Positions 8,071 to 17,027 of a stretch of 24,056 bases of DNA are shown one piece after another (the first letter of the stretch is position 1; every line of letters begins with the position of its first letter). Source of the DNA: CAYLNM01 sp964385045 (GTDB lineage: Bacteria; Planctomycetota; Phycisphaerae; Phycisphaerales; SM1A02); contig CAYLNM010000058.1 of NCBI GenBank assembly GCA_964385045.1, forward strand, positions 1 through 24,056, read 5' to 3'. A model generated the notes under the pieces. That model was not told where the DNA came from, did no database searches, and saw nothing but the letters and a program-made list of their open reading frames with translations. Both the position numbers and the translations under genes were made by a program.

Positions 8071-8109
8071 CGACCGCCCCGGAGGCCACGAGGGCGTCCG
8101 GGGCGGTCG
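8071..8109 (-). terminator. Strong hairpin downstream of the PEP-CTERM-like gene
   Basis: A perfect 13-bp stem (8071-8083 with 8097-8109; core GACCGCCCCGGA paired with TCCGGGGCGGTC) and a 13-base loop, 46 bases past the stop of the minus-strand gene at 8156. There is no clear U run after it, as with most hairpins in this window. Best read as its transcription terminator or mRNA 3'-end stabiliser. Confidence 0.6.
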
Positions 8110-8155
8110 ATGTCGTCGAGACGTCTCGCGTCTCGGATCCGGGATCCGCGGGGGC

Positions 8156-8734
8156 TCAGCCGCGGCGACGCCGGGCACCGGCGAGGCCGGCGACGGCCAG
8201 CATCGCGAGCGCGCCCGGGCCCGGGATGACGAAGTACTCGCCGATGAGCGCCGCGTCGCCACCGCCGGGCGGGATGTCGTCGAAGGTGTCCGCGATCGCC
8301 CAGACCGAGCCGGTGGTGTTCCCGGCCAGCAGGGCGGCGTAGTCGTCGGACGAGATGCTCCACGTGGCCGAGCCGCTGAAGGCCTGGACGCCCTCCTCGA
8401 AGTCGCTGCTCGGGTCGTCGGTGTAGCTGAAGACGTTCAGGCCCGAGTCGATGCTGAAGAGCGCCGGGCTGCCGTCGCTGGTGTTGAGGAAGCTCGTCAG
8501 GTCGCCCGAGATCAGCGTGTCGCTGATGCCGCCGGGCCCGCCGGCGAAGATGTCCTCGAGGTAGAAGCCGGTCGTGTCGGACCCGGACACGGTCGCCATC
8601 GAGGCCTCCTCGGTCGCGGTGATGGTGATCTGGTCCTCCACGGTCAGGTCGACCTCGATGACCACCGCGGCCTGGGCGGACGCCGCGATCGCGAAGATCG
8701 CGGTGGCACCGCCGATGCATGCGCGTCGAATCAT
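8156..8734 (-). CDS. Exported protein with PEP-CTERM-like sorting signal
   Basis: 192 residues: a signal peptide (1-22, ending ASAQA), an acidic, Ser/Thr/Gly-rich beta-type body with hardly any Lys or Arg, and a C-terminal tripartite signal (about 171-192) made of IPGPGAL, a hydrophobic helix LAMLAVAGLAG and an ARRRRG tail. This is the planctomycete form of the PEP-CTERM signal, which is recognised by an exosortase and directs proteins to the cell surface or matrix. The start at 8734 has an excellent ribosome site (AGAGGAGAAGG, 2-10 bases upstream). The body has no recognised domain. A strong hairpin follows the gene. Confidence 0.85.
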   Translation of the reverse strand: MIRRACIGGATAIFAIAASAQAAVVIEVDLTVEDQITITATEEASMATVSGSDTTGFYLEDIFAGGPGGISDTLISGDLTSFLNTSDGSPALFSIDSGLNVFSYTDDPSSDFEEGVQAFSGSATWSISSDDYAALLAGNTTGSVWAIADTFDDIPPGGGDAALIGEYFVIPGPGALAMLAVAGLAGARRRRG

Positions 8735-9236
8735 GTTCCTTCTCCTCTGTTCAGATGATCGAGGCGGCGACGCACGCGACGCGGCCCCGCGGGCCGCGAT
8801 CGACGTGTCGCCGAGTGCTCCCGGGCCGCCGACTTCGGCGGTCTTCTCCCCGAGCACGTCCGGAAACTACACGGGCGCCCCGCCGCCCGAAACCACCCAG
8901 TCTCCCAATCGTCGATGTCCGGCCGATTCCCTGGCCGCGGGCCCGGTGCGTGGGCCCGGGCGATCGTCGGTTCCCGGGCGTGCGTCCCGGCGCGGCGCGG
9001 CGAGGCTGGCCGGTGCGGCCCGCCTCGGCCGGGGTTCCCGGCCCGGGGATCCTCGCGCGGCGCATCATCCCGAGAGAGGTCATCCGCCACGCCGACTCAC
9101 CTCGCCCCGCGCCCTCGATCCTCGAGGCCCGCCGCGGTCTCGCGAGCCGCGACGCCTGCGTGCGACACGGCGGACGGGCCCGGTGGCCCCGCGGTCCCGC
9201 GGCCCCGGCGCGCGTGATCGCGCCGCCGGGCGGGAC
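8735..9236. other. Intergenic region, leader of the PEP-CTERM-like gene
   Basis: 502 bases between two minus-strand genes with no credible frame. At 8826-8841 there is a 7-bp inverted repeat (CCGCCGA and TCGGCGG) which would form a hairpin in the leader of the gene at 8734. A TAGTTT hexamer on the minus strand near 8866-8871 could be a -10 element; this is weak. Confidence 0.4.
9206..9225 (-). terminator. Hairpin after the DUF481 gene
   Basis: Perfect 7-bp stem CGGCGCG (9206-9212) and CGCGCCG (9219-9225), loop CGTGAT, 11 bases beyond the minus-strand stop at 9237. Its position suggests a terminator; no U tract. Confidence 0.4.
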
Positions 9237-10346
9237 TCAGAAGTCCCAGCCGACCCCCACGAACAGCCGCAGCTCGTCCGACTCGGGCATGGTGCCGTCG
9301 GCGAGCGGCTCGGGATCGTTCACGCGGTCCCAGATGAACTGCACCTCGAGGTCGAGGTCGCTGGCCAGCTCCACCTCGGTGTAGAGCTTCGTCCGCGAGC
9401 TGAAGGAGTCGGCGTCCTCCACCGGCACCGTGATGTCGAACTCCAGGCCGGCGTCCACCTTGGCGTTGACCTCCCACTCCACGCGGGTGCCGGCGGTGGC
9501 GACCACGAAGTCCTCGCTCGAGGGCTCGCCGGGGGGCGCCTCCACGAACTCGGTGAACTGCCAGCCGGCCCCGCCGAAGACCGTCCAGTCCCAGTCGCCC
9601 TCGTTGATGACGTCGTAACCGGCCCCGGCCCCGGGCGTGAGGCGGTGGTCGATGTTCTGGAACTCGTCGCGGTAGTACTCGACGCGGATCGGGCGGAGGA
9701 AGAGCCGCTCGGTCAGGTAGGAGTCGTAGTTGACGAGGCCGCGGTGGTTGTCGGCCGTGCGGTCGCCGTCCACCTCGCTGTACGCTCCGTCGTAGTCGAG
9801 GGTGAGACGGGACAGGGCGTCGCGCCGCTCCAGCGACAGCGACCAGGTCGCGTCCACCTGGTCCACGTTGCCGCTCCGCAGCGTCAGGCCCGCGCTGAGA
9901 CCGCCCGACCAGTAGTTCGCCTCCGTCTGCTCGCCGGGGATGATGCCGCGGAGCTCGTCGCGGGCGTAGGTGACCTCGCCCTCGGGCGTGAGCACGCGAA
10001 CCTCGTCGCCCTCGATCCGGAGCCGGCCCTCGACCGTCGAGCGATCCCGCAGCACCACGGTGTTGACGCGGTCGGAGAAGAGCAGGTGCACGTCGGCCCA
10101 GTCGAGGCTCAGGGTGTCCAGCTCGTCGCTCTCGAACTCGAAGTCGTCGTCGAGCAGGTCGTCGATCTCGCCCCGGAACCACTCGCCGTTGGCCAGCTGG
10201 ACCCAGTCGAGCTCGCCCGTCCGGGGCTCCGGCGGGGCGTCCTGGGCGAGGGCGAGGGCGGGCGTGGCGGCGAGGCCGGCGAGCAGCCCGCAGAGGCGCG
10301 AGCGCGTGAGGGGACGGGACGAGGGCAGCGGGCGGGCGGTCGACAT
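9237..10346 (-). CDS. DUF481 outer-membrane beta-barrel protein
   Basis: 369 residues. A signal peptide (about 16-34, ALALA before QDAPPEP) precedes an acidic SH3-like region (about 45-125) with NGEWFRGEIDDLL and the repeated pattern of short strands often found ahead of DUF481. From about residue 150 the sequence is a series of alternating strands starting GGLSAGLTLRSGNVDQ, typical of the PF04338 barrel, and it ends in GVGWDF with the terminal Phe expected for insertion into the outer membrane. Function of the family is unknown; an outer-membrane location is expected. The start at 10346 has GAAAGGA 6-12 bases upstream. It is transcribed divergently from the gene at 10679. Confidence 0.85.
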   Translation of the reverse strand: MSTARPLPSSRPLTRSRLCGLLAGLAATPALALAQDAPPEPRTGELDWVQLANGEWFRGEIDDLLDDDFEFESDELDTLSLDWADVHLLFSDRVNTVVLRDRSTVEGRLRIEGDEVRVLTPEGEVTYARDELRGIIPGEQTEANYWSGGLSAGLTLRSGNVDQVDATWSLSLERRDALSRLTLDYDGAYSEVDGDRTADNHRGLVNYDSYLTERLFLRPIRVEYYRDEFQNIDHRLTPGAGAGYDVINEGDWDWTVFGGAGWQFTEFVEAPPGEPSSEDFVVATAGTRVEWEVNAKVDAGLEFDITVPVEDADSFSSRTKLYTEVELASDLDLEVQFIWDRVNDPEPLADGTMPESDELRLFVGVGWDF

Positions 10347-10678
10347 GCGGTCCTTTCGCGGGCTGAGGCCTTCGGCGGAATCGCCCACCGGGCTCGACCC
10401 CCGCCTCCGTGAGGCGGTCAGGCAGGTCGTGGGCCACCGGCGGGTGGGCGGTCTTCGAAGGATGCGTGGCGGGCAACCTACTCGATGCGGTGCGGCCGGT
10501 CCGCGACCCGACGGACGCGCACGTGGAGCCCGGCGCACGCCCCGACGAGCGCATGCGCCACGCGAACGGATACGCTCGGATCACGGCGGTCCGGGCCCGG
10601 TCGAACGGGCCGGCCCCGCCTCACGGCAACCCCGCCGCCGGCGCCGCCGAAGGTGACCCAAGGGAGGAGGCCCGCTCG
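10347..10678. other. Divergent promoter region
   Basis: 332 bases between the DUF481 gene and the unknown exported protein. It must contain two opposing promoters, but no confident element could be picked out. No protein-like frame. Confidence 0.4.
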
Positions 10679-12823
10679 ATGCGAAGGCAAGCTCGTCCGT
10701 CCGGATGCATCCGCGTGATCGGGGCGCGGGACCGGGGTCCATGTCCGGGCGGGCGATCGCGGCGGCCCTTCGCCGCCGATCGCCTCGCGGCCGCCCTGGC
10801 GCCCGCGGTCATCGCGATGGCGGCCACGACGACCGCCGCGGCCGAGGAGGGCCACGCCGTCCGCTGGTGGGACGACGCGGCGCTCGCGGCCCCGTCGGCG
10901 GAGCGGCTCGCCCGCCTCTCGGTCGCGTGCGACGTCAGCGGCGATCAGCTCGTGCGGTGGTTCGACGCCCTCGACGCGCAGGCGGAGGCGATCGAGCGGC
11001 TCCGCGCCGGGGCCGCCGAGGCCGGCCCCGTCGTCTTCCCCGCGGGCGCGGACACCGCGACGATGCTCAGGCTCCAGATCGAGGTCGCCGAGCGGCGCAG
11101 CCGGACCCGGATCGCGATGGAGCCGCTCCGCGATGCGCTGCTCGCCGACCTGATCGTCCCGCTCACGGAGCCTCAGGCGGATCGCGCCATCCTCTGGCGC
11201 AACCTCGTGCTGCTCGAGCCGGCCCTCGCGTCCGGCGAGGCGCGGGGGTGGAGCGTGCCGACGGTCTTCGTCGAGGCGTCGCTGGCCGAGGTCCCGGCGG
11301 ACCGGGCTGCGCGCACGAGGCTCGGGGAGATCGCGTCCGCGACCGCGGACACGCGCCGTGCCCTCGTCGTCGCGGTGGGGACCCGCGACGGCGGCGGCTC
11401 CGCCCGGCTCACCCGCCGGATCCTGCACCACCTCGAGGCGGGACTCGAGTACCCGGCGGCGTTCCAGGCCGCGCTCGACGACCCCGACGACGCGATGGCC
11501 GCGCTGGCGCGCGACGGCGAACGCTACCGCGACGCCGTCCTGTCGGTCCTGCGGACGATCGCCGCGTCCGACCTGCCGGCCGCCGTGGCCCTCGAGGCCC
11601 GCGCCCGGATCCTCGCCCGCGCCGACGCCAACGTCGGACGCTCGGCGTCCATCGTGGCCGGGGCCGCGCGGCTCCTCGCCACCGATCTCCCCGAGGACCG
11701 CCGGCTCGAGCTCCGCCAGGGCGCGGAGGCGTCGCTCGAGGCGATCCTCGACCACGTGCGCGACCGCGGCAAGGCCGCCACCGAAGAGGCGACGTGGATG
11801 GAGGCGATCGAGGCCATGCGGGCCCCGTCGTGGCCCCTCGCGCGGCGGGTGCGCGAGCACGGCGGCTCGATCCCCGACCTGCCCGTCTCGATGAACGTGA
11901 TCATGCGGGCGACGGACGCGGAGGCCGGCGGCGCGACCGGCCGGCTCGGCCCGGCCGCCGTCATGACGCGGGCGGTGACCGCCCTCGCGCCCGCTCTCGG
12001 GCTGGAGGCGGACGCGGCAGCGGAGGTGGCGACGCGGATCCTCGAGGGGGCCGCGGTGGGCGAGGTGATCCCCGCCGACCCCGCGGGGGGCCGGGCCCGG
12101 ACGGCGACCGCGCTCCTCGAGGCGGTCGCGGCGACGGAGGCGACCCTCGAGGCCGCGGCCGCCGCGCGCGCCGCACCCGGCGCGATCCGGGGCGCCGTCG
12201 ATCCCGGGGATCGCTGGGCCGACGTCCCCGTGGTGCCCATGGTCCTCGCGGCCTCGCCCCCGGATGCCTGGACGACGGAGGACCTCGAACGCTTCCTCGC
12301 CTTCGAGCGCCGGCGCCGTGCGAACCTCGCCTCCGTCCCGAGCCCGCCCGCGGGTCTCGACCCCGCCGATGGCGACCCCGCGGTTCGCGAGCGCATCGGC
12401 GAGCATCTGAACGCGCTCGACCTGGCCGCCCGGGAACGGGCCGAGATGGTCGACGTGCTGCTGGCCGACGTGGCGGCGCGGCACCCCGAGGTCCACGCCG
12501 CGGTGACCGGCGAGCTGGACGAGCGCCGGATCGGGTGGATGGTCCGCCGGCACCGCGAGCTCGAGGCCCTGCTGGCCGAGGTCGAGGACGAGCTCCGCAT
12601 CGGTCCCGAGCGCCGCCTCGCCCTCCGCGAGGCGGGCGCCGAGCTCCGGGCGATCGCCCGCCGCGTCGACCCGTGGCTCGCGGGCGACACGGACGCGGCC
12701 GACCCGCGGCCCGGCGACTGGCGCCTGGTGCCGGAGTACGAGCGACGGCAGCGCGCGTGGCGCCGCCACGCCCTCGCGCCGGAGATCGTGCGCTGGCGGC
12801 GGGAGCTGCTCGGGGCGCCGTGA
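10679..12823 (+). CDS. Large exported helical protein, unknown function
   Basis: 714 residues, not recognised. A basic N-terminus of about 33 residues leads into a hydrophobic stretch (about 35-55, LAAALAPAVIAMAATTTAAA) that reads as a signal peptide or anchor. The rest is strongly alpha-helical, rich in Ala, Arg, Glu, Asp and Leu, with many amphipathic stretches and repeated ARERAEMVD- or VRRHRELEALL-type heptad-like segments towards the C-terminus. No catalytic motif or known domain is visible. The ATG at 10679 has the best ribosome site in the window (GGGAGGAGG, 10 bases upstream). An internal GTG at 10713 would shorten the basic N-region to a more normal signal peptide. Codon use matches the neighbours. 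Confidence 0.8.
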   Translation: MRRQARPSGCIRVIGARDRGPCPGGRSRRPFAADRLAAALAPAVIAMAATTTAAAEEGHAVRWWDDAALAAPSAERLARLSVACDVSGDQLVRWFDALDAQAEAIERLRAGAAEAGPVVFPAGADTATMLRLQIEVAERRSRTRIAMEPLRDALLADLIVPLTEPQADRAILWRNLVLLEPALASGEARGWSVPTVFVEASLAEVPADRAARTRLGEIASATADTRRALVVAVGTRDGGGSARLTRRILHHLEAGLEYPAAFQAALDDPDDAMAALARDGERYRDAVLSVLRTIAASDLPAAVALEARARILARADANVGRSASIVAGAARLLATDLPEDRRLELRQGAEASLEAILDHVRDRGKAATEEATWMEAIEAMRAPSWPLARRVREHGGSIPDLPVSMNVIMRATDAEAGGATGRLGPAAVMTRAVTALAPALGLEADAAAEVATRILEGAAVGEVIPADPAGGRARTATALLEAVAATEATLEAAAAARAAPGAIRGAVDPGDRWADVPVVPMVLAASPPDAWTTEDLERFLAFERRRRANLASVPSPPAGLDPADGDPAVRERIGEHLNALDLAARERAEMVDVLLADVAARHPEVHAAVTGELDERRIGWMVRRHRELEALLAEVEDELRIGPERRLALREAGAELRAIARRVDPWLAGDTDAADPRPGDWRLVPEYERRQRAWRRHALAPEIVRWRRELLGAP

Positions 12824-13133
12824 GGGCCGGCGCGGCGCTGCGCCGACTCCACCGCCGCGGAGCGGAACGCCACCCGCCGAGCCGGCGCACTCGGCCGAGC
12901 GGGGAGGGCGGAGCCGGTCGCGAGCCGTGGTCGGGGGGGGTCGCGCGCGACGAGCGACCCGTCCGACCCGCCCCGGGCGCACCGCGCGGACGAACGAGCG
13001 TGAGACCGGGACGCGCCCGCGGCTGGCCGGCGCCGCGTCGTCGCCCCCGCCGGGAGCGTGCGATCCCGCCGCGGCCCGGACGTACGGCCGGCGCGCGGAG
13101 TGCGGAGGCCGCCCCGGATGCGAGCGTCTCGCC
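12824..13133. other. Spacer between convergent genes
   Basis: 310 bases, GC-rich, with a hairpin immediately after the stop at 12823 (listed separately). Frames translate only to Arg/Pro/Gly-rich peptides. Confidence 0.5.
12828..12845 (+). terminator. Hairpin directly after the unknown exported protein
   Basis: Perfect 6-bp stem CGGCGC (12828-12833) and GCGCCG (12840-12845) with a 6-base loop, four bases after the stop codon. Short and without a U tract, so only weak support. Confidence 0.3.
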
Positions 13134-14753
13134 TCAGGGGCTCTCTTCCCGGTCGACCGCACGCGGCGATGGACGCGGGGTGATCGTCACGCGATCGACC
13201 GCGAGCACCGATCCCGGATCCCCGACATTGCTGATCGAGAGCACGAGCCGGCGGCCGATGGCGGGACGGTGCTCGTCGGCCAGGACCGAGACCGTGACCG
13301 GACGCCAGATCGTCGGCCAGCCGTCGACCCACTCGAGCCGGCGGATGCCGATGCGGTCCGAGTCCTCGCCGGCCGGGCCACGGGCGGTCCGGTAGTCGTA
13401 GCCGAGGTAGAAGATGCCGGACTCCTCCCAGAGGTGCGGGTGACCCGGCACGAGCTGCTCGGTGTCGTCCCCGAGAAGCATCGTCCCACCGCCCGCGAGC
13501 AGGGGCGTTCCGGCGCGATCGAGGTACGGTCCGCGCGGCGTCGTCGAGCGGCCGACGCGAATCGTGTAGTCGTACGCGAGATGGCCGTAGGTGGCGAAGT
13601 AGTAGAAGAAGCCGCCGTGCCTGAAGATGGCCGGGCCTTCCTGGTACGTCGATCGCCGCCACGGGTCGTCGAGCGCGTCCTCCGGCAGCTCCCGGACCAC
13701 CATCGTGTGGACGGGGTCGTCGAGCACGTCCGGATCGAATCCGCTCAGGTCCGGATCCACGAGCTCACCGCTCGCGTCGATGGCGCGTCCGGTCCCGGGG
13801 TCCAGCTCGGTGACGTAGAGATCGTGCCCGCCCCAGGCCATCCAGAGACGTCCGGTCTCCGCGTCCCGGAACGCGTGCGGGTCGATCACCCAGGGGAGCT
13901 GGTCGTCCGGCCGTCCCGTGTTCGGTCGCTCGTTCGAGAGCACGAGCTCCCGCGGTCCCCAGGCGAGGGACGGTGCCGATCCGGCGACCACGCGGCGGGT
14001 GATGAAGCTCTCCCAGGGCTCGCCGACCGGCGGGTCGTCGGCGTAGAAGCAGTCGAGGACGAACCGGGGTCCGCCGGGGACGTCGACCACGCCGACGGCG
14101 CTGTCCTGGTCGTACGAGGGGTCGTCGAGCCGTCGCCACGGATCCGCGATCGGGTCGCGGGCGACGGGCTGGAGGAGCACCGAGTCGCCCAGATGGACCC
14201 GGAACCCCCCGTCCACCCAGACGTTCGCGCCGTCGTCGTTCGGGCTCGTCGCGGCGTCGCCGCGCAGGGCTCTCGGGCTGACGTCCACGTCCGTCGACGC
14301 CAGCCGGGCTCCGTCGACCCGGACCGCAAGCCGCGCCGTCGCACCGGCGGAGGTTCCGATGGCCGGCATGTCCTCGTACGCCGCGGCGGCGAGGCGCGCC
14401 GTGTGGGCATCGTCGTAGACGCTCCGGGCCCAGACCGTGACGTCGTACCGCGTGCCCGGTCGCAGGACCACCTCCGTTCGCTGCTCCAGCGGGCCATCCC
14501 GAACCCCGAGGACCGCGTATCGGCTGCCCTCCACCGGCGCGTCGTACGCGACGTCGCGGGTGACGAGTCCGCTCCATCCCTCGTCGGACTCGAAGCCCGG
14601 ACTCGCGATGCCCGTCGACGGCCCGCCCCGGCCCAACGTGGCCCGCGGGTCGGCGCCCCGGTCCTCCGCCGCGACCCCCGGGCCGATCGCGAGCAGCAGG
14701 CCCACGCCGAGGGCCCGGGCGGGCGTCGTCGATCGTCGTGCCGGTGTCTCCAT
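13134..14753 (-). CDS. Exported GH43-like glycosidase with N-terminal carbohydrate-binding-like domain
   Basis: 539 residues. A signal peptide (1-29) leads to a beta-sandwich domain (about 52-190) with FESDEGWSG and RPGTRYDVTVWARS, which resembles galactose-binding-like carbohydrate modules. From about 205 comes a five-bladed propeller typical of glycoside hydrolase clan F: WVIDPHAF (D291, probable pKa-modulating Asp), YQEGPAIFRHGGFFYYF (E372, probable general acid), GRSTTPRGPYLD (401-412) and VPGHPH (435-440). The catalytic base should be an Asp in the first blade, perhaps in DDPSYDQ near 210-216. GH43 enzymes act mainly on arabinan or xylan side chains. ATG 14753 is preferred over 14759 because GGAGAGG then sits 8 bases upstream. 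Confidence 0.75.
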   Translation of the reverse strand: METPARRSTTPARALGVGLLLAIGPGVAAEDRGADPRATLGRGGPSTGIASPGFESDEGWSGLVTRDVAYDAPVEGSRYAVLGVRDGPLEQRTEVVLRPGTRYDVTVWARSVYDDAHTARLAAAAYEDMPAIGTSAGATARLAVRVDGARLASTDVDVSPRALRGDAATSPNDDGANVWVDGGFRVHLGDSVLLQPVARDPIADPWRRLDDPSYDQDSAVGVVDVPGGPRFVLDCFYADDPPVGEPWESFITRRVVAGSAPSLAWGPRELVLSNERPNTGRPDDQLPWVIDPHAFRDAETGRLWMAWGGHDLYVTELDPGTGRAIDASGELVDPDLSGFDPDVLDDPVHTMVVRELPEDALDDPWRRSTYQEGPAIFRHGGFFYYFATYGHLAYDYTIRVGRSTTPRGPYLDRAGTPLLAGGGTMLLGDDTEQLVPGHPHLWEESGIFYLGYDYRTARGPAGEDSDRIGIRRLEWVDGWPTIWRPVTVSVLADEHRPAIGRRLVLSISNVGDPGSVLAVDRVTITPRPSPRAVDREESP

Positions 14754-15045
14754 CGTCATGACCTCTCCCGGTGTCGTGGGTCGCCCGGCGCGGGCTCCGA
14801 TCCCGCGCCACGGATCACCGGTTGGATCCGGATCGCCACCTCGGGCGGGTTCCCGATGATCCCGCAAAGTGCTCCGGACGAGCCCGAACGGTTCCCTTCG
14901 GTGTCGCTGCGGTCGGGCCGGCTCCCGGCTGCCCGGGGGCCTGCCCGGTCACTTCGCCGGCCACTCCGCCGGCGGACGCAGGGCCCCGGCGGTCGGCTGC
15001 CGATCCCGCGTCGCCCGGGATCCTGTCCAGCCACCGGCGGAACGG

Positions 15046-15861
15046 TCAGTCCGCCGCTTCCGGCCCCTCGGCGGCCGCCTCGGGCGTCCGGCCCTCGACC
15101 GTCAGCCGCGCCGGATGCCCGAACCACTCGTGACGGCCCCCGCCGTACCGCCGCTCCATGAGGGCGATCGCGGGCTCGAGCGTCTCCGCCGGCTCCACCC
15201 ATTCGTCGACGTCGGGGAAGTCCACGCGGCAGTTCGCGCACTTGGCCGCGTCGAGGAAGCGGATCGGGCACCAGAAGGACTCGACGTTGCGCAGCATCTC
15301 GCCCGCGAGGCTGTAGACGCCGGTCATCCAGTCGCAGTAGAGGCACCAGATGAGATCGTGACCCACGAGGGCGTCGTACTTGTGGCGGCTCACGTTCACC
15401 CAGTCGCCCTGGCGGTACCGCGGGAACCGGGCACAGGCCCGCAGCGGCGGCCACACGAGCAGCTCGCCCAGGCGGATCATCCAGAAGATCGGCAGCACCA
15501 CGACGCTCAGCCAGAGGGCGACGTGGTTGGCGGTCCGTCCGAGGAGACGGTTCTGCACCCGGAGCATCCGCGGGGCGCGGGCGGCGGCCGGGTGGGCGAG
15601 CTCGTGCAGCTCGACCCAGAGGTGCAGCGAGAGCACCTGCCCGAGGATCGCCGCTCCGAGGCCGGTCCAGCCCGCGAGGACGCCGGCCGCGATGGGCGGG
15701 GCGAGCGTGATCAGGAAGACCACGACGTCGAGGCCGGGCGCCCGGCAGAGGAGCTCGTGCAGGCGACCGAGCCGGCCCGGGGCTCGCCGGAGCAGTGAGA
15801 GCAGGCCGGCGAGGACGAGCTCGCCGAGGATCGTGGCCCCGAGGACGACGAGGAAGCTCAT
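15046..15861 (-). CDS. Membrane protein with cysteine pairs, unknown function
   Basis: 271 residues. Three or four hydrophobic helices fill the first half (about 2-24, 45-66, 67-86 and 112-136), followed by a soluble region with C173-x2-C176 (WCLYCDWMTG), C198 (FWCPIRF) and C208-x2-C211 (KCANCRVDF). These cysteines, with nearby His residues, probably bind a metal. A conserved-looking run, GHDLIWCLYCDWMTGVYSL, suggests a family in related planctomycetes, but I do not recognise a name. The start at 15861 is chosen because GGGAGG lies 8 bases upstream and the protein then begins in the first helix; a longer start at 15996 would add a 45-residue Arg/Pro-rich extension that looks non-coding. Confidence 0.75.
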   Translation of the reverse strand: MSFLVVLGATILGELVLAGLLSLLRRAPGRLGRLHELLCRAPGLDVVVFLITLAPPIAAGVLAGWTGLGAAILGQVLSLHLWVELHELAHPAAARAPRMLRVQNRLLGRTANHVALWLSVVVLPIFWMIRLGELLVWPPLRACARFPRYRQGDWVNVSRHKYDALVGHDLIWCLYCDWMTGVYSLAGEMLRNVESFWCPIRFLDAAKCANCRVDFPDVDEWVEPAETLEPAIALMERRYGGGRHEWFGHPARLTVEGRTPEAAAEGPEAAD

Positions 15862-16292
15862 GCCGCGGACCTCCCGCAAGACGGGCGTGCGCCGGCGCGG
15901 CCGGTTCCCGGCGACTCGGCGCGGGACGACCGACACGAGGCGGCGGCGGGGCGGGGGCGCGACCGGATCGGTGCACTGTACCGCGGCGGTCGACATCGGC
16001 CGAGACGCGCCGGCTGGAGACGGGCTCGGGACGGGGCGGCTGAAGAGAGCCCCGGAACGGACGGATGGCGCACGTGGCGAGGCGGCACGCGGGAGCCCCG
16101 GGGCGCCCACCGGGCGCGGCGGATGCCTCGAGTCGCTCGGGCTCCGCGAGGCGAGGCCCGCGGATTCGATCCCGTCACCACCCGGCGCCGGGCTTCACGA
16201 TGGATCGTGGCCCGAGGAGCGACTCCGCAGCGAGCCGGACGGGATGCCTCGTGCTCACGGCCGTCGATCGCCGCCGTGGCCGGACTGAGGGG
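15862..16292. other. Intergenic spacer
   Basis: 431 bases between two minus-strand genes. It includes the possible but unlikely N-terminal extension of the membrane protein (to 15996). No RNA gene, repeat or other frame was found. Confidence 0.45.
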
Positions 16293-16913
16293 TCAGCCCT
16301 CCGGAACCGGCGGCGGGCCGACGCCACCTCCGATCCCGTCGTGGCGATGCCGCACGAGCCGCCGTTCGGTCGGTCCGCACGGATGCTCCCGGAGCTCGAG
16401 CGCGTCCGCGCGACGGAATCCGTTCCGAACGAGCACCCGCTCGGACGCGACGTTCTCGCGCTCGATCGTGGCGAGGAATCGATGGATCCCGAGGCGGCCG
16501 ACGAGCTCCTCGAGCATCGCGGAGATCGCGGTCCGGGCGTGGCCCCGCCCCTGCCAGGGCGTCGAGATCACGAACCCGATCCAGGCCGTGCCCCGGCCGA
16601 CCACGGTCGCCTGGACGAAGCCGATCGCCGGCCGCGGGACGCTCGCCGCCACGAGACCGCCTTGCGGAGTGAGCCCGAGCCGCACGATCCAGTTGAGCCA
16701 CGCCTCGTCCCGGCCGCTCGGAGGGCCCTCGATCTGTCGGCGATACCGCTCCCGGAGCGCGCCGGGCGACACGGGGGGCGACTCGTCGAGGAATCGGTAC
16801 AGCTCCGGTCTCGCCAGCACCGGGTACATCTCGTCCGCGTGGTCGACCGTCAACGGCTCGAGGCGGAGCGATCCCGCTTCCAGCACGACGGCGTCAGGGC
16901 GAGGGGGCTGCAT
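16293..16913 (-). CDS. GNAT family N-acetyltransferase, RimJ/RimL-like
   Basis: 206 residues. It has the opening of the Acetyltransf_3 group, LEAGSLRLEPLTVDHADEM (11-29), a strand IGFVQATVV before motif A, and the acetyl-CoA pyrophosphate-binding motif PWQGRGHARTA at 119-129, followed by IHRFLATIERENVASERVL (143-161), where RENVAS is the standard Asn-rich motif of protein or ribosomal acetyltransferases. The acceptor is unknown. The last 20 residues are a Gly/Pro-rich tail. The ATG at 16913 lies in a CATG palindrome whose other strand starts a short plus-strand frame at 16912. No good ribosome site is visible. Confidence 0.85.
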   Translation of the reverse strand: MQPPRPDAVVLEAGSLRLEPLTVDHADEMYPVLARPELYRFLDESPPVSPGALRERYRRQIEGPPSGRDEAWLNWIVRLGLTPQGGLVAASVPRPAIGFVQATVVGRGTAWIGFVISTPWQGRGHARTAISAMLEELVGRLGIHRFLATIERENVASERVLVRNGFRRADALELREHPCGPTERRLVRHRHDGIGGGVGPPPVPEG

Positions 16914-17019
16914 GGCGATGACGGGTCCGATGGGCGAGGTCGTCGTCGATCTCATGGGCGTGCCCGCGGGGCGGGACGCGGAGCGACTCGGGGCCCTCCG
17001 GCAGGCCCTGCTGGACTGA
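16912..17019 (+). pseudogene. Possible selA C-terminal remnant or small protein upstream of tRNA-Sec
   Basis: A 35-codon open frame (ATG 16912, TGA 17017-17019) with strongly protein-like composition and high GC in third positions. The core GEVVVDLMGVPAGRDAERLG and the closing ALRQALLD resemble the end of selenocysteine synthase SelA, where a VVLDLRTVPP-like strand is followed by a terminal helix. It stops 8 bases before the tRNA-Sec gene, a place where sel genes are often found. Upstream of 16912 the same frame is antisense to the GNAT gene and looks non-coding, so at most the tail of selA remains. It could also be an unrelated small protein. Similarity was judged by eye only. Confidence 0.35.
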
Positions 17020-17027
17020 CTCCGCCC

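Noticed and set aside
15862..15996. N-terminal extension of the cysteine-pair membrane protein
   Set aside because: The added 45 residues are Arg/Pro-rich without structure, while ATG 15861 has a perfectly placed GGGAGG and begins at the first membrane helix.
16912..17019. Complete selA gene upstream of selC
   Set aside because: No SelA-like sequence precedes 16912; that DNA encodes the GNAT acetyltransferase on the other strand. Only a tail-like fragment remains.
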